Origin: an uncultured Rubrobacteraceae bacterium
GTDB taxonomy: Bacteria > Actinomycetota > Rubrobacteria > Rubrobacterales > Rubrobacteraceae
DNA length: 56,662 nt
Reading direction: 5' to 3'
NCBI GenBank assembly: GCA_902806075.1
Contig: CADCVG010000001.1
Location: 1-56,662 of the forward strand
Every line of letters starts with the position of its first letter. Within the stretch, counting starts at the first letter, position 1. Shown piece by piece: positions 19,451 to 28,360 of this stretch. The notes beneath the pieces are model-generated. The model made no database searches. It saw only the letters and a list, made by a program, of their open reading frames with translations, and was not told where the DNA came from. The position numbers and the translations under genes are program-made.

Positions 19451-20272
19451 CTACTCTACGCCGAAGAGCCGGGTCTCGCCCTCTCCATAGCGATAGACGT
19501 TCTCGCGGCTCTCGATGGGCTCTCCCACCTCGATCCAGGGTGTCGGGTGTCCGGCGATGGCGGCCCGCACCCTGACCCCCGTGTGCCCTGCCAACTTGAG
19601 CGCCTTTCGCACCGTGCCGCACGCCCTCATCGGCGAGTTGTTCTTCTCCGAGAGGTGGGCGAGCACGAGGTCCTTGAGCCCGTGCGGGGCCAGCGCGCTC
19701 GCTACTTCGGCGGCCTGGTCGTTTGAGAGGTGTCCGCGCACCGAGGCAACGCGTCTCTTGAGGTCCGCCGAGTACGGTCCGCGCCAGAGCCATTCGAGGT
19801 CGTGGTTGGCCTCCAGGACCACCGCGTCCGCCCCACGCAGACACCGCAGCGTATCGGAGCCAGCCTCGCCGAGGTCGGTCGCGAGCGCGGTCACCACCTC
19901 CCCATCAGAGAGGCGCAGTCCGTAGGTCGGGGCGTCGTGCGGAACCTCGAAGAAGTCCGCCGAGACGCTACCGAGGTCCAGGCTCTCGCCGGCCTCGGTC
20001 CGCGCCGCGCCTGCCACGGCCTCCGCCACCCCGGGCGCCGCATAGAGCGGCATGTGCCGCTCGCGCAGCAGGGACCGTATACCGGAGGTGTGGTCAGCGT
20101 GACCGTGGGTCACGAGTACGGCGTGAACGTCTTCGAGGCCGCGTCCGATGCGCGCCAGAAGGACCTTTATGCGCCGGCACGAGACCCCGGCGTCTATGAG
20201 CAGCCCTCTTTCACCGGCTTCGAGGTAGGTCGCGTTGCCCGAGCTGCCACTCGAAAGGACACTAAAACGCAG
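19451..20272 (-). CDS. WalJ/YycJ-like metallo-beta-lactamase-fold hydrolase with CTG start
   Basis: Probable exonuclease-type MBL-fold protein of the WalJ/YycJ group. The zinc motif THGHADHTSGI needs upstream residues to complete the fold. Read upstream in frame, the protein continues LRFSVLSSGSSGNATYLEAG, the family N-terminus, with no ATG, GTG or TTG before an in-frame TAA at about 20287. A CTG at 20272 sits six bases after GGAGG and gives 273 aa, the normal length. The first conventional start (GTG 20113) would delete the first two beta strands. Confidence 0.8.
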   Translation of the reverse strand: MRFSVLSSGSSGNATYLEAGERGLLIDAGVSCRRIKVLLARIGRGLEDVHAVLVTHGHADHTSGIRSLLRERHMPLYAAPGVAEAVAGAARTEAGESLDLGSVSADFFEVPHDAPTYGLRLSDGEVVTALATDLGEAGSDTLRCLRGADAVVLEANHDLEWLWRGPYSADLKRRVASVRGHLSNDQAAEVASALAPHGLKDLVLAHLSEKNNSPMRACGTVRKALKLAGHTGVRVRAAIAGHPTPWIEVGEPIESRENVYRYGEGETRLFGVE

Positions 20273-20355
20273 AGCTAGCCTCCATGGTTACGTGATTATG
20301 CAGGGAGGACACCACCTCCGCTAACGGATCTTAGCACGCAACCGGGACTCTTCCG

Positions 20356-20395
20356 CCGCCCGCAAGGTGAGGCGGAGCCTCTCCCCTGCAGGCGG
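20356..20395 (-). terminator. GC-rich hairpin after sortase gene
   Basis: An imperfect stem pairs CCGCC with GGCGG at the base and GAGGC with GCCTC at the tip. It lies between the sortase stop (20421) and the WalJ start. There is no U-run, so termination efficiency is uncertain. Confidence 0.4.
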
Positions 20396-20420
20396 TTCTA
20401 TCATTCTGGATATCAGGAGG

Positions 20421-21203
20421 TCAGGCGGGTTGTTCGACCAGTTCGCCCTGTACTACGATGCGTTCGGCGTAGTCTGGGAGGGTGCAGGTCTGCAGAGAGA
20501 TCGTGGACTCACCCGGGATCGCGTTCATCACCTCGACGTTGTCGATCGAGACCACCTTCTGTCCGGTCACCCTGTACTTGTACTGGTTCCCGTCGGCGTC
20601 TTTTACGGAGATCTCATCCCCGGCTACAAGCTTATCCAGATCGTAGAAGACGTAGAAAGAGCCCGTATCCGGGTACCCGAGGCGGTGTCCCGCGATGTAA
20701 GTGTTCGCCCCGTCCTGCCAGGGGAAGCCCGTGGCGGGTACGTGAATGGTCGATTCTTTGAGCTTCTCCTCCTCGACGGAGTCGTAGACGGGCGCGTCCT
20801 CGAGACCGAGCTTCGGAACGGTCAGGTACAGCGTCTTGTCTTTGGGACCGCCCGGGTCGCGGCCGAAGTTGAACGGTTTAACGGCCGGTATGGCCCCCGC
20901 CGACGTGCCATTGCTCAGCTGGATCGGCTCCTCCCCGCTCGGCTCGTACCAGTCCTTAGCCTCCGGTGGCTTCTCGATCTCTTCTTTTGAGAGGATGTCC
21001 TCCGGGTTGACCGACTCGACGGTCTCCCACTGCTCGGTGGACTCCGTCTCCCCCTGCGCGACCTCCTCCCCGGCGGCGGTCGTCTCCTGGACCTCGCTCT
21101 GCGAGGTAGTAGTGTTCCCCCCGCACGCAGCGGGAAGGACTAACAGCATAAAGAGGAGCAGGGCGGTTAGCGCCCTGCTCCTCGTGACTAGGCTTCTGTG
21201 CAA
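20421..21203 (-). CDS. Sortase family protein with lipoprotein-like signal
   Basis: Transpeptidase of the class D/E sortase fold, 260 aa. Catalytic residues are His173 (YIAGHRLG), Cys240 (SLQTCTL) and Arg248 (YAERIVV). The N-terminus is a hydrophobic segment ending LVLPAACGG, a lipobox with Cys27, unlike the plain membrane anchor of most sortases. A low-complexity acidic linker (about 30-90) follows. The start is TTG 21203 with an AGAGGA Shine-Dalgarno. No LPxTG-type substrate gene is visible nearby. Confidence 0.85.
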   Translation of the reverse strand: MHRSLVTRSRALTALLLFMLLVLPAACGGNTTTSQSEVQETTAAGEEVAQGETESTEQWETVESVNPEDILSKEEIEKPPEAKDWYEPSGEEPIQLSNGTSAGAIPAVKPFNFGRDPGGPKDKTLYLTVPKLGLEDAPVYDSVEEEKLKESTIHVPATGFPWQDGANTYIAGHRLGYPDTGSFYVFYDLDKLVAGDEISVKDADGNQYKYRVTGQKVVSIDNVEVMNAIPGESTISLQTCTLPDYAERIVVQGELVEQPA

Positions 21204-21212
21204 CTGCGTCCT

Positions 21213-21893
21213 CTACTCTGCGCCCGGGCCGCCCGTGGCCGGCATCGAGCCCATCCCGAGGAACGGGGCGATGGCCGCGAGGACCTGGTCCTTGGTCAGG
21301 GCCTCCGGGAAGGGCGTGGTCGTCGGCGGCACGAAGCCCAGCAGGTTACGAATCGCCACGACGTGGTCGCCCTCGACCCCGGCGATGGTCCCGGCGGCCT
21401 CCAAAAAGACCGGGTTCTGGATCATCGGCCCCGCGCCGAGATAGGCCCCTACACCCGTGGGCTCCAGGACGCTAGCCAACTGCAAGACACCGCTTTGGCT
21501 CGCGAGCGAGTCCGGCGGGAAGGTGAAGGTGGGCGATGGCGCCGGGGTCGCCCCCGCGCCCTGTAGGGCCGCGGTCAGGAATTCCACGTGCGCTATCTCG
21601 GTGTCGCGCAGCTTGGTCACGACGCCCAGAGCCGCCCCGGAGAGGACCCCGGAGGACACCGCCCTCGTATAGAAGTCGGCCTCCAGGTTCTCCAGCGTGA
21701 GCGCGAAGTTCAAGATACCCGCGTCACCCTCCTGGGTGCCGCCGATCTGGGCGGACGCCTTCTTGCTCGTGAACAGGCCTGCGCCGGCCACGCCGGCCGC
21801 TCCGGCCACCGCGAGGGTCTTGAAGAAGTCCCTCCGGGTCCGGGGCTGGGCGAATCCCTCCACGCCCGGCACATTAATCGTTTGCTTCTCCAT
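21213..21893 (-). CDS. Ferritin-like domain protein, Tat-exported
   Basis: A 226-aa protein with a twin-arginine signal (RTRRDFFKTLAVAGAAGVAG) and a four-helix ferritin-like domain. The helices show ALTLENLEADFYTRAV, and TEIAHVEFL holds Glu and His as candidate metal ligands. It is a diverged tandem copy of the next gene. The ATG at 21893 follows a GGAGGAG; a longer frame reaching 22112 only overlaps its neighbour. Known relatives are desiccation-related proteins; metal binding is not shown. Confidence 0.82.
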   Translation of the reverse strand: MEKQTINVPGVEGFAQPRTRRDFFKTLAVAGAAGVAGAGLFTSKKASAQIGGTQEGDAGILNFALTLENLEADFYTRAVSSGVLSGAALGVVTKLRDTEIAHVEFLTAALQGAGATPAPSPTFTFPPDSLASQSGVLQLASVLEPTGVGAYLGAGPMIQNPVFLEAAGTIAGVEGDHVVAIRNLLGFVPPTTTPFPEALTKDQVLAAIAPFLGMGSMPATGGPGAE

Positions 21894-21915
21894 TATCTTT
21901 ATTCTCCTCCCTAAC

Positions 21916-22617
21916 TTAACCTGGGGTGACACCGAACGGGGCCACGGCATCAACCACGGCCTGCAACGGTAGAGTGGGCTCGAAGAGCAGGTCGTTCGGC
22001 GGTTGCACACCCTGGAGGATGTTGATCCCCACCCGGTGCTGGCACTCGGCGTTGTGAATCGAGAGCGCCGACGCAAGGAACTCCTTGCTCTCCAGCGCCG
22101 CCGCGGCGCCACCGTAAGCCCCGATGCCGACCGGCTCGAAGGTCGCCGCCAGGTTCAAGAAGGCCGCCGGATCCTGGAAGACGCCCGGTGGATAGGTCAG
22201 GTTGGGTGCCGGGGGTACCGGCGCACCCGCGCCCTGCAATCCCGCTGTCAGGAAGTCCACGTGCGCCATCTCGGCGTCCCGGATGGCCGTTATCTGCGCG
22301 AGGGCGGGACCGCTAAAGATGCCAGCGTCCACGCCGTTCGCGTAGAACGTGCCCTCCAGCCGCTCCAGCTGCAAGGCGAAGCTGAGGATCGCCGCGTCGC
22401 CGAGCCCCAGATAGGTGTCGTAGTTGATCGTCAATGGCCCGACTGTTTCCGGCACCGGCTCATGATCCGCATTAGCGAACCGGGTGGCGACACCGAAACC
22501 GCCTATTCCCGCCGCCGAGATCGCGGCGGTAGCCCACGCCGCTGTTTTCAGGAAGTCGCGCCGCGAGCGCTCCTGGTCGATCCCGACCGGAGACGTGCGG
22601 CTTTCTGCTCCGTTCAT
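21916..22617 (-). CDS. Ferritin-like domain protein, Tat-exported (paralogue)
   Basis: A 233-aa paralogue of the downstream gene, with Tat signal RSRRDFLKTAAWATAAISAA and repeated blocks such as SFALQLERLEGTFYANGV and DAEMAHVDFLTAGLQGAGA. The aligned Glu and His pattern is shared. It is transcribed divergently from the ECF sigma gene (286 bp apart), so it is a candidate target of that sigma factor. Confidence 0.82.
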   Translation of the reverse strand: MNGAESRTSPVGIDQERSRRDFLKTAAWATAAISAAGIGGFGVATRFANADHEPVPETVGPLTINYDTYLGLGDAAILSFALQLERLEGTFYANGVDAGIFSGPALAQITAIRDAEMAHVDFLTAGLQGAGAPVPPAPNLTYPPGVFQDPAAFLNLAATFEPVGIGAYGGAAAALESKEFLASALSIHNAECQHRVGINILQGVQPPNDLLFEPTLPLQAVVDAVAPFGVTPG

Positions 22618-22902
22618 CCCTTAAGCTCCCTTCTTTGTGGGGTCGTTAGTAACCCCTTTACAGCCTGCTTACGTTCTCTTCTACGGATTCACACTGGTCC
22701 TGGATCAACCTGGACCCCTAACACCTCCTTCCCGGTACCGTGCCCCCCAGGCCACAGTATCCGAAAATCTGTATCTGTCCAGCATACTAACATCATCTGC
22801 GCAAACATTCCCTAATAGAGGTTCATATAAGCGCAACCCTCCCTCAACTTCGGGAGCACGCAGCTATGATCCGGAGACGCAGGGTTGCCGTAGAATGAAG
22901 TT
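22618..22902. promoter_or_regulatory. Divergent promoter region between ferritin-like and ECF sigma genes
   Basis: A 285-bp intergenic region. On the plus strand TAGAAT (22891-22896) lies six bases before the sigma ATG, so a leaderless or near-leaderless message is possible, but I see no convincing -35. The AT content is higher than in the flanking genes. No other gene or RNA is supported. Confidence 0.4.
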
Positions 22903-23493
22903 ATGATGGAAAGAGGCCGCAACCGGTATCTGCTCCAAGCCGACGAGGACTTGATGTCGCTCGCCGGTGGTGGGGACTCGGGGGCTTTCGCGGCGCTCTA
23001 TGACCGCCACGGCCGGGCAGCATACTCGCTCGCCTACAGGATGATGGGGGAGCGCCAGGCGGCGGAGGACCTAGTACAGGAGGCGTTTCTGGAGGTGTGG
23101 AGGGGGGCGGGGAGATACCGAGCAGAGAGGGGAAGCGTGCGTACGTGGACGCTCTCTATAGTCCATCACCGCGGCATAGACCAGCTACGCTCGATCTCCA
23201 GCCGCCGCAGGACCCAGGATAAGGTCGAAGCGGTCGCACCGACCTCCCAGCCGAGCGAGGCGTTCGCGGAGACCTGGCGCAACTCCCAGCGCGAGCAGGT
23301 CAGGCAGGCGCTGTCCCACTTGCCGCCGGAGCAGCTCAAGGTGCTGGAGCTTGCGTACTTCTCCGGGTACACCCACACGGAGATAGCGGAGCTACTCAGC
23401 CTGCCGCTCGGGACCGTCAAGGGACGCATGAGGCTCGGTCTCAAGAAGATCCGGGAGTACTTCGACTCCCGCGGGATGGAGGTGCCAGGATGA
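22903..23493 (+). CDS. ECF-type RNA polymerase sigma factor
   Basis: Sigma-70 family group IV factor of 196 aa, resembling SigK/SigL partners of RskA. Region 2 is seen in FAALYDRHGRAAYSLAYRMMG and QAAEDLVQEAFLEVWRGA. Region 4 helix-turn-helix is LELAYFSGYTHTEIAELLSL then GTVKGRMRLGLKKIRE. A second ATG at 22906 is an equally good start. Its stop overlaps the anti-sigma start by 4 bp (ATGA). Confidence 0.92.
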   Translation: MMERGRNRYLLQADEDLMSLAGGGDSGAFAALYDRHGRAAYSLAYRMMGERQAAEDLVQEAFLEVWRGAGRYRAERGSVRTWTLSIVHHRGIDQLRSISSRRRTQDKVEAVAPTSQPSEAFAETWRNSQREQVRQALSHLPPEQLKVLELAYFSGYTHTEIAELLSLPLGTVKGRMRLGLKKIREYFDSRGMEVPG

Positions 23494-24203
23494 GCGAGCA
23501 GTGGCGCCGCCGCTTCGATGACCTCAAGGACGCCTACGCTCTAGGCGCCCTCGACGATAACGAGCGCCGGGAGTTCGAGGGCTACCTCGCCGCGCACCCC
23601 GAGCTCCAGTTCGAGGTGGACGATCTCCACTCCATCACCGAGCTACTCGCCCTGGCCCCACCGGAGTACGAACCTCCCCCAGAGCTAAGGCGCAACCTGC
23701 TACAGAAGATCGATGGAGGCGAGGAGGACGCGGCTCTCCTCGGCGACGCCCCACGCCGCGCCGGCCTCCGCAGGCTCTTCGGACCCGCCGGGCTCGCGGC
23801 GGCCGCAGCGATCCTGGCCGTCTTCGGGCTCTTTACATGGAACGCCTCCCTGCGCGGGGAGAACGAGGATCTGCGCGGCCAGATCGAGACCCGCCAGACG
23901 TACGAGCTACAGGGATCAGGGGAGGCGGAAGACGTACAGGGTGAGGTCGTCGAGCTCGGGAGTGGGCGGGCCGTCCTCATGGCGGAGGATCTGCCATCCG
24001 CGCCAGAGGGCAAGGTCTACGAAGCGTGGATCATGTACGATGGCGTCCCGGAGCCCGCCGGAATATTCCATTCCCAAGACGGACAGGCTGCCACGCCTAT
24101 CGAGGGCTCTCTCGAAACCGCCGACGCCGTAGCGGTGACGGTCGAGCCGTCCGGCGGCTCCTTGATGCCGACCAGTGAGCCCCTGCTTACCGCATCCCTC
24201 TAA
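23490..24203 (+). CDS. RskA-type anti-sigma factor
   Basis: Membrane anti-sigma factor of 237 aa. The cytoplasmic N-terminus (DAYALGALDDNERREFEGYL) is the zinc-free anti-sigma domain of RskA proteins. One transmembrane helix at about 98-118 (AGLAAAAAILAVFGLF) leads to an extracytoplasmic RskA_C domain (PEGKVYEAWIMYDGVPEPAG). It should hold the preceding sigma factor inactive until regulated proteolysis. No other membrane protease gene is nearby. Confidence 0.92.
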   Translation: MSEQWRRRFDDLKDAYALGALDDNERREFEGYLAAHPELQFEVDDLHSITELLALAPPEYEPPPELRRNLLQKIDGGEEDAALLGDAPRRAGLRRLFGPAGLAAAAAILAVFGLFTWNASLRGENEDLRGQIETRQTYELQGSGEAEDVQGEVVELGSGRAVLMAEDLPSAPEGKVYEAWIMYDGVPEPAGIFHSQDGQAATPIEGSLETADAVAVTVEPSGGSLMPTSEPLLTASL

Positions 24204-24303
24204 TCGCGGCCTCCGGCGTGCTCCGCCCCCCTCTCAAGTGTTTACGGTTACAGTGCTAGGGGTAATCAGGGGCTGGAGGAGAAAGAGAGGAAAGGAGAGC
24301 CCG

Positions 24304-24522
24304 ATGACTGTAGCTCGCGTAACCGAATTGAGCGCCACGTCGGACCAGAGCTTTGAGGACGCGATCAACGTAGGGGTCAACCGCGCCACGAGCACGCTCC
24401 GGAACGTCGAAAGTGCCTGGGTCAAGGACATGAACGTGATGATCGAGAACGGCCACATTACCGGCTATAAGGTAAACATAGCGGTCACCTTCGTCCTCGA
24501 CGAGGGCCAGGCGCCAGGTTAG
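24304..24522 (+). CDS. Dodecin flavin-binding protein
   Basis: Small flavin-sequestering protein that assembles as a dodecamer. The 72 aa (ATG 24304, after AGGAAAGGAGAG) read VTELSATSDQSFEDAINVGV, then VESAWVKDMNVMIENGHITGYKVNIAVTF, the full dodecin pattern with its binding-site Trp in SAWVKD. Upstream in-frame codons overlap the anti-sigma end and are not conserved. A strong terminator follows. Confidence 0.93.
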   Translation: MTVARVTELSATSDQSFEDAINVGVNRATSTLRNVESAWVKDMNVMIENGHITGYKVNIAVTFVLDEGQAPG

Positions 24523-24548
24523 ACCAGGGGTCTTTCGAGAGAACCGAG

Positions 24549-24580
24549 GCGTCCCGGGCAGAAGCCCGGGACGCTTTTTT
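24549..24580 (+). terminator. Intrinsic terminator after dodecin
   Basis: An 11-bp perfect stem (GCGTCCCGGGC with GCCCGGGACGC) around an AGAA loop, followed by six T. This is a textbook Rho-independent terminator ending the sigma/anti-sigma/dodecin transcription unit. Confidence 0.93.
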
Positions 24581-24590
24581 CATGCCAGAC

Positions 24591-25976
24591 TCAGTCATCC
24601 TCCAAGAGCCAGTCGAGGGCGACGGCCGCGGTCCAGGACTGGTCGTCGGAACCGAGAGGCTCGCCGGTAAAGGGCTCGAAGTACTCGGCGAACCCGCCAA
24701 CGTCTAGCTGTTCGAGGGACGAGTGGCGCAGGTCCGCAGCCCGCTCTTTCTCGCCGTCTCGTCTGAGAGAGTGCCATAATAGCCAAGAGATGACCGGCCA
24801 GACCGGGCCGCGCCAGTAGGCGCGTGGGTGGAATCGTGGCTCCTTAGGGCTCGTACTAGGCGGCAGCGGCCAGCGCAGTCCGGGGTCGGTGACGAACGCC
24901 GGGGAGAAGAGGGCATCGAGCAGGGCGTCGTGGCGTTCCCGGTCGGGCTCGCCGGCGATGAGCGGGGCGAAGCCGGCTATGGTGCGGACCCGCACGGGCT
25001 CGCCGGCGCGGAGGTCATAGTCGAGGCAAAGGTTGAAGGTTGGATCGTAGCATCCCTTCAAGCCCTGCCGGCCGCGGGAGATCCAGGTCTCCATCTCCTC
25101 GCGTTCCTCGTCGGGAGCTCCCACGCGGGCCGCTATCTCGAGGAGCGCCTCGTTCGCGGAGATCAGGATCGCGCTGAAGAGCACATCCTTGACGAGGAAC
25201 GGATGCGTCCGCCGTATCTCGGCCTCGTTGTAGGAGACCTTCTTGAGCAACTCCACGAGCCACAGGTAACGGTCGTACTCCTCCCTGGCCGGCCGCTCTG
25301 AAGGCTCGTCCACGAACTGCAGGTCGAAGCGCTCGTAGGGTGCTAGCTCCCCCACCTTGACCGCTTCGAGCGCCGCGTCCCAGCGCGGGGAGTTGTCGGT
25401 CCCGCTCTCCCACGGGTGGTATATGGTGACTAATCCAGAGCCCTCCGGGTCCCTCTCGGTGAGTAGGTAGCGGTGCCAGGAGAGAAGGTGAGGATAGAGG
25501 TGTCTTATGAACATGCGCGCGCCGTCCGCCATCTCCCCGGAGCCAACCTCGTCGGCGGCCTCCAGGATGCGCAGGGCGGCGATGGCGTGGATGGCGGGCT
25601 GGCACAGACCGCTGGTCTGGCGCGGCAGAGCCGGAGCATCCGGGATGGGTACCGCCGGCGCCCAGTGCTCAGGACCAAGCAGGTAGCTCCGGGGCGGCGC
25701 GTGCGGGTTGAAGACGATGTGCGGCACCTTCCCGTTCGCCCACTGCCCGGAGAAGAGCGTAATGAGCTCCCGCGCGGCCCGGTGGGGGTTGACCCGGGCC
25801 AGTCCTATCGCAATAAACGCGCTGTCCCAACTCCACTGGTGCGGGTAGAGGTTCGGAGCAGCCCTCGTCCACCCGCCCATGTCGTTGCGCCGCAACACCC
25901 CCACCGCCCGGTCGAACATACCGTCCCACACCCCGGCCTCCAACGCGCCCTCCACGTGCCTCACCACCTCTAGCAA
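24591..25976 (-). CDS. GH63-like glycoside hydrolase, mannosylglycerate hydrolase-like
   Basis: An (alpha/alpha)6-barrel glycosidase of 461 aa. The motif PNLYPHQWSWDSAFIAIGLA near residue 41 is the GH63/mannosylglycerate hydrolase signature; WESGTDNSPRWD and PRAYWRGPVWPVISWLLW follow. Characterised Rubrobacter and Thermus enzymes of this type split mannosylglycerate or glucosylglycerate, which are compatible solutes, so osmolyte turnover is the likely role. Substrate cannot be fixed from sequence. TTG 25976 is used; a GTG a few codons in is an alternative. Confidence 0.78.
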   Translation of the reverse strand: MLEVVRHVEGALEAGVWDGMFDRAVGVLRRNDMGGWTRAAPNLYPHQWSWDSAFIAIGLARVNPHRAARELITLFSGQWANGKVPHIVFNPHAPPRSYLLGPEHWAPAVPIPDAPALPRQTSGLCQPAIHAIAALRILEAADEVGSGEMADGARMFIRHLYPHLLSWHRYLLTERDPEGSGLVTIYHPWESGTDNSPRWDAALEAVKVGELAPYERFDLQFVDEPSERPAREEYDRYLWLVELLKKVSYNEAEIRRTHPFLVKDVLFSAILISANEALLEIAARVGAPDEEREEMETWISRGRQGLKGCYDPTFNLCLDYDLRAGEPVRVRTIAGFAPLIAGEPDRERHDALLDALFSPAFVTDPGLRWPLPPSTSPKEPRFHPRAYWRGPVWPVISWLLWHSLRRDGEKERAADLRHSSLEQLDVGGFAEYFEPFTGEPLGSDDQSWTAAVALDWLLEDD

Positions 25977-26076
25977 GGTCGAATAGTTTCGCTACAACAG
26001 ATATTAACAGTTATTAACGAGCCGTGAAGAGAAAGAGAATACGGTAGCGGACCGCCGCGCGGGGTAAAACCGGTGC

Positions 26077-26946
26077 GTGTTACGACTAGGATACCCCACA
26101 CAGAACCTGACCATACCCGCCGGGACCAACCGGAGCCTGCGTCTGGCGAGCCTGCGCGACGAGGACAGGGTGCGGGGTCTCGTACGGGAGAACATCGCGG
26201 GGCTTTCGAAGGTACTGCCCTGGAACGCCGGGCGTGGCATAGGGCTGTTTCGGATGGGGCAGGCCATGATCCCCTTCGCCTCCCACCCGGATTTCCCGTA
26301 TGACTGGGAGGAGGAGCACGGCGCCGAACTGCGGCAGTCCGGGAAGCTCGCCCGCTCTCTGGACATCCGTCTCAGCATGCACCCGGGGCAGTACATCCAG
26401 CCCGGGAGCCTCAAACCCGAGGTCGTCGAGCGCAGCCTCGCCGAGTTGCGCTACGTCGCCCGCCTCTTCGACCTCATCGGCAGCCCCGACTCCGTGCTCG
26501 TGCTGCACATGGGCGGGGCCTACGAGAACAAGACCGCGACCGCCACCCGCTTCATCGAGACGATGCGCCCCGAGACGGACGTCCTCCGTTATCTGGCGCT
26601 TGAGAACGACGAGCGAATCTGGACCGTGCCAGAGGTCGTGGAGACAGCGAGTTCTCTGGGCATTCCAGCGATCACCGACGCCTTCCACCACGACCTCAAC
26701 CCCGGTGGCCTCACCCTCGCAGAGGCACTCGACCTCGCCCTACCCACATGGGAGGTCCGCGGACAGCGCCCCAAGCTCCACCTCTCGAGCCAGGACCCCG
26801 AGAAGCAAGCTGGCGCCCATGCCTACTCCGTGTACGCGGAGGACTGGGAGGTACTTGTCGAGGCGCTCGGGGAGAGGGAGGCCGACGTGATGGTCGAGGC
26901 GAAGGGCAAGGAGCTTGCCCTCGTCCCGCTCGGCGTAGAATTGTAG
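26077..26946 (+). CDS. uvsE: UV damage endonuclease
   Basis: TIM-barrel nuclease that nicks 5' of UV photoproducts in an excision pathway independent of UvrABC. Its 289 aa open [18 protein letters not shown] and show the metal-site segments [35 protein letters not shown] and [10 protein letters not shown], plus KLHLSSQ. The start is GTG 26077; an overlapping GTG at 26073 is in another frame. It is divergent from the GH63 gene. It fits the radiation and desiccation tolerance known in Rubrobacter. Confidence 0.93.
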   Translation: MLRLGYPTQNLTIPAGTNRSLRLASLRDEDRVRGLVRENIAGLSKVLPWNAGRGIGLFRMGQAMIPFASHPDFPYDWEEEHGAELRQSGKLARSLDIRLSMHPGQYIQPGSLKPEVVERSLAELRYVARLFDLIGSPDSVLVLHMGGAYENKTATATRFIETMRPETDVLRYLALENDERIWTVPEVVETASSLGIPAITDAFHHDLNPGGLTLAEALDLALPTWEVRGQRPKLHLSSQDPEKQAGAHAYSVYAEDWEVLVEALGEREADVMVEAKGKELALVPLGVEL

Positions 26947-26998
26947 GGGCCCGGCCGGATGTACCGGGAAGATCACGAAGAGAGACGGAGGTTACGAG

Positions 26999-28351
26999 AT
27001 GGCCGAGAAGTTTGACGCGATAATACTAGGTATGGGGCCCGGGGGGGAGCACGTCGCGGGGAGCCTGCTCAAGGCTGGCAAGAAGGTCGCGGTAGTGGAG
27101 CGAGAGTTGGTCGGGGGCGAGTGCGCCTACTGGGCTTGCATCCCGTCGAAAACGTTGCTCCGGCCGCCGGAGCTGAAGGGCGAGGCGACGAGAGCCTTCG
27201 GCACCGGCACGCCCGAGATAGACGTCGAAGACCTCTTCGACTACCGAGACTACATCATCCGCAACCTAAACGACTCGGGCCAGATCGAGAGCTACGAGGG
27301 GATGGGGGCGCGAGTCATAAAGGGTGAGGGACGTCTCGCCGGGCAGGGCTGCGTCGAGGTGAACGGCGAGACTTTGGAGGCCGACCACGTAGTAATAGCG
27401 ACCGGCTCCGCGCAGAACATACTGCCCATCGAGGGCATCGAGGACGTGACGGTGTGGACGAACCGCGAGGCGACGACGACACGCGAGGTGCCTGGGCGAG
27501 CGGTGATCGTCGGCGGCGGCGCCAACGGCGTGGAGACGAGCCAGTGGCTCTCCCGCCTCGGCTGCAGCGTGACCATCGTCCAGAGTCCCGACAGGCTCAT
27601 AGACCGTGAAGACCCGCAGGTTGGCGAGCTACTAAAAGGGTTCCTCGAAGAGGAGGGCATCGGGGTCCGCGTGGGCCGCAGGGCCGAGAAGGTGCGGAAG
27701 GAGGGCAACGACACGATCGTCACGCTCGACGACGGTGAGGAGATACCTACCGACGTCCTGATAATAACCGCGGGCCGGACACCCAGGGTCGAGGGTATCG
27801 GACTGGAGTCGGTCGGGGTCGAGGTGAATAAGAAGGGCCTCGCGGTGGACGATCACTGCCGGGTCGAGGGGACGCAGGGTCTGTGGGCGGTTGGGGACGT
27901 GACGGGCGTTCTGCTCTTCACGCACGTGGCCCAGTACCAGGGGCGCATCGTGTCCGCGAACATCCTTGGCGGGGAGCGCGTGGCCGACTACAGCGGCATA
28001 CCTCGGGTAGTCTTCTCGGACCCGGAGGTCGCCGCCACGGGTCTGACCGAGGAGCAGGCACGCCAGCAGGGCATCGACGTAGCCTCGATCAACCTGGAGA
28101 TGGCCTCGGCGCTCGCCCGTCCCGTGACCTACGAGAGGGAGCCCCGCGGAAACCTCGGGCTCGTCGTGGACCGCGACGAGAGAACCCTGATCGGGGCCTG
28201 GGCGGTGGCACCGCAGGCTGGGGAGTGGATCCACCAGGCCTGCCTGGCGGTAAAGACACGCACGTCCGTGGACGTTCTACTCGACAGCATCTTCCAGTTC
28301 CCGACCTTCTCCCAGGGATACCTCGAAGCCCTCGAAAAGATGGACCTGTAA
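26999..28351 (+). CDS. FAD-dependent pyridine nucleotide-disulphide oxidoreductase
   Basis: Flavoprotein of the mercuric reductase/dihydrolipoamide dehydrogenase family, 450 aa. FAD fold GMGPGGEHVAGSLLKAGKKV near residue 11; redox Cys42 and Cys47 in GGECAYWACIPSKTLL; NAD(P) fold VIVGGGANGVETSQWLSRLG; FAD loop GLWAVGDVTG. The C-terminus has FPTFSQGYLEAL where lipoamide dehydrogenases have a His-Pro-Thr. The missing His suggests a non-lipoamide substrate. The next gene, 10 bp later, is a CoA-binding protein. Confidence 0.87.
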   Translation: MAEKFDAIILGMGPGGEHVAGSLLKAGKKVAVVERELVGGECAYWACIPSKTLLRPPELKGEATRAFGTGTPEIDVEDLFDYRDYIIRNLNDSGQIESYEGMGARVIKGEGRLAGQGCVEVNGETLEADHVVIATGSAQNILPIEGIEDVTVWTNREATTTREVPGRAVIVGGGANGVETSQWLSRLGCSVTIVQSPDRLIDREDPQVGELLKGFLEEEGIGVRVGRRAEKVRKEGNDTIVTLDDGEEIPTDVLIITAGRTPRVEGIGLESVGVEVNKKGLAVDDHCRVEGTQGLWAVGDVTGVLLFTHVAQYQGRIVSANILGGERVADYSGIPRVVFSDPEVAATGLTEEQARQQGIDVASINLEMASALARPVTYEREPRGNLGLVVDRDERTLIGAWAVAPQAGEWIHQACLAVKTRTSVDVLLDSIFQFPTFSQGYLEALEKMDL

Positions 28352-28360
28352 GGAGTAACC

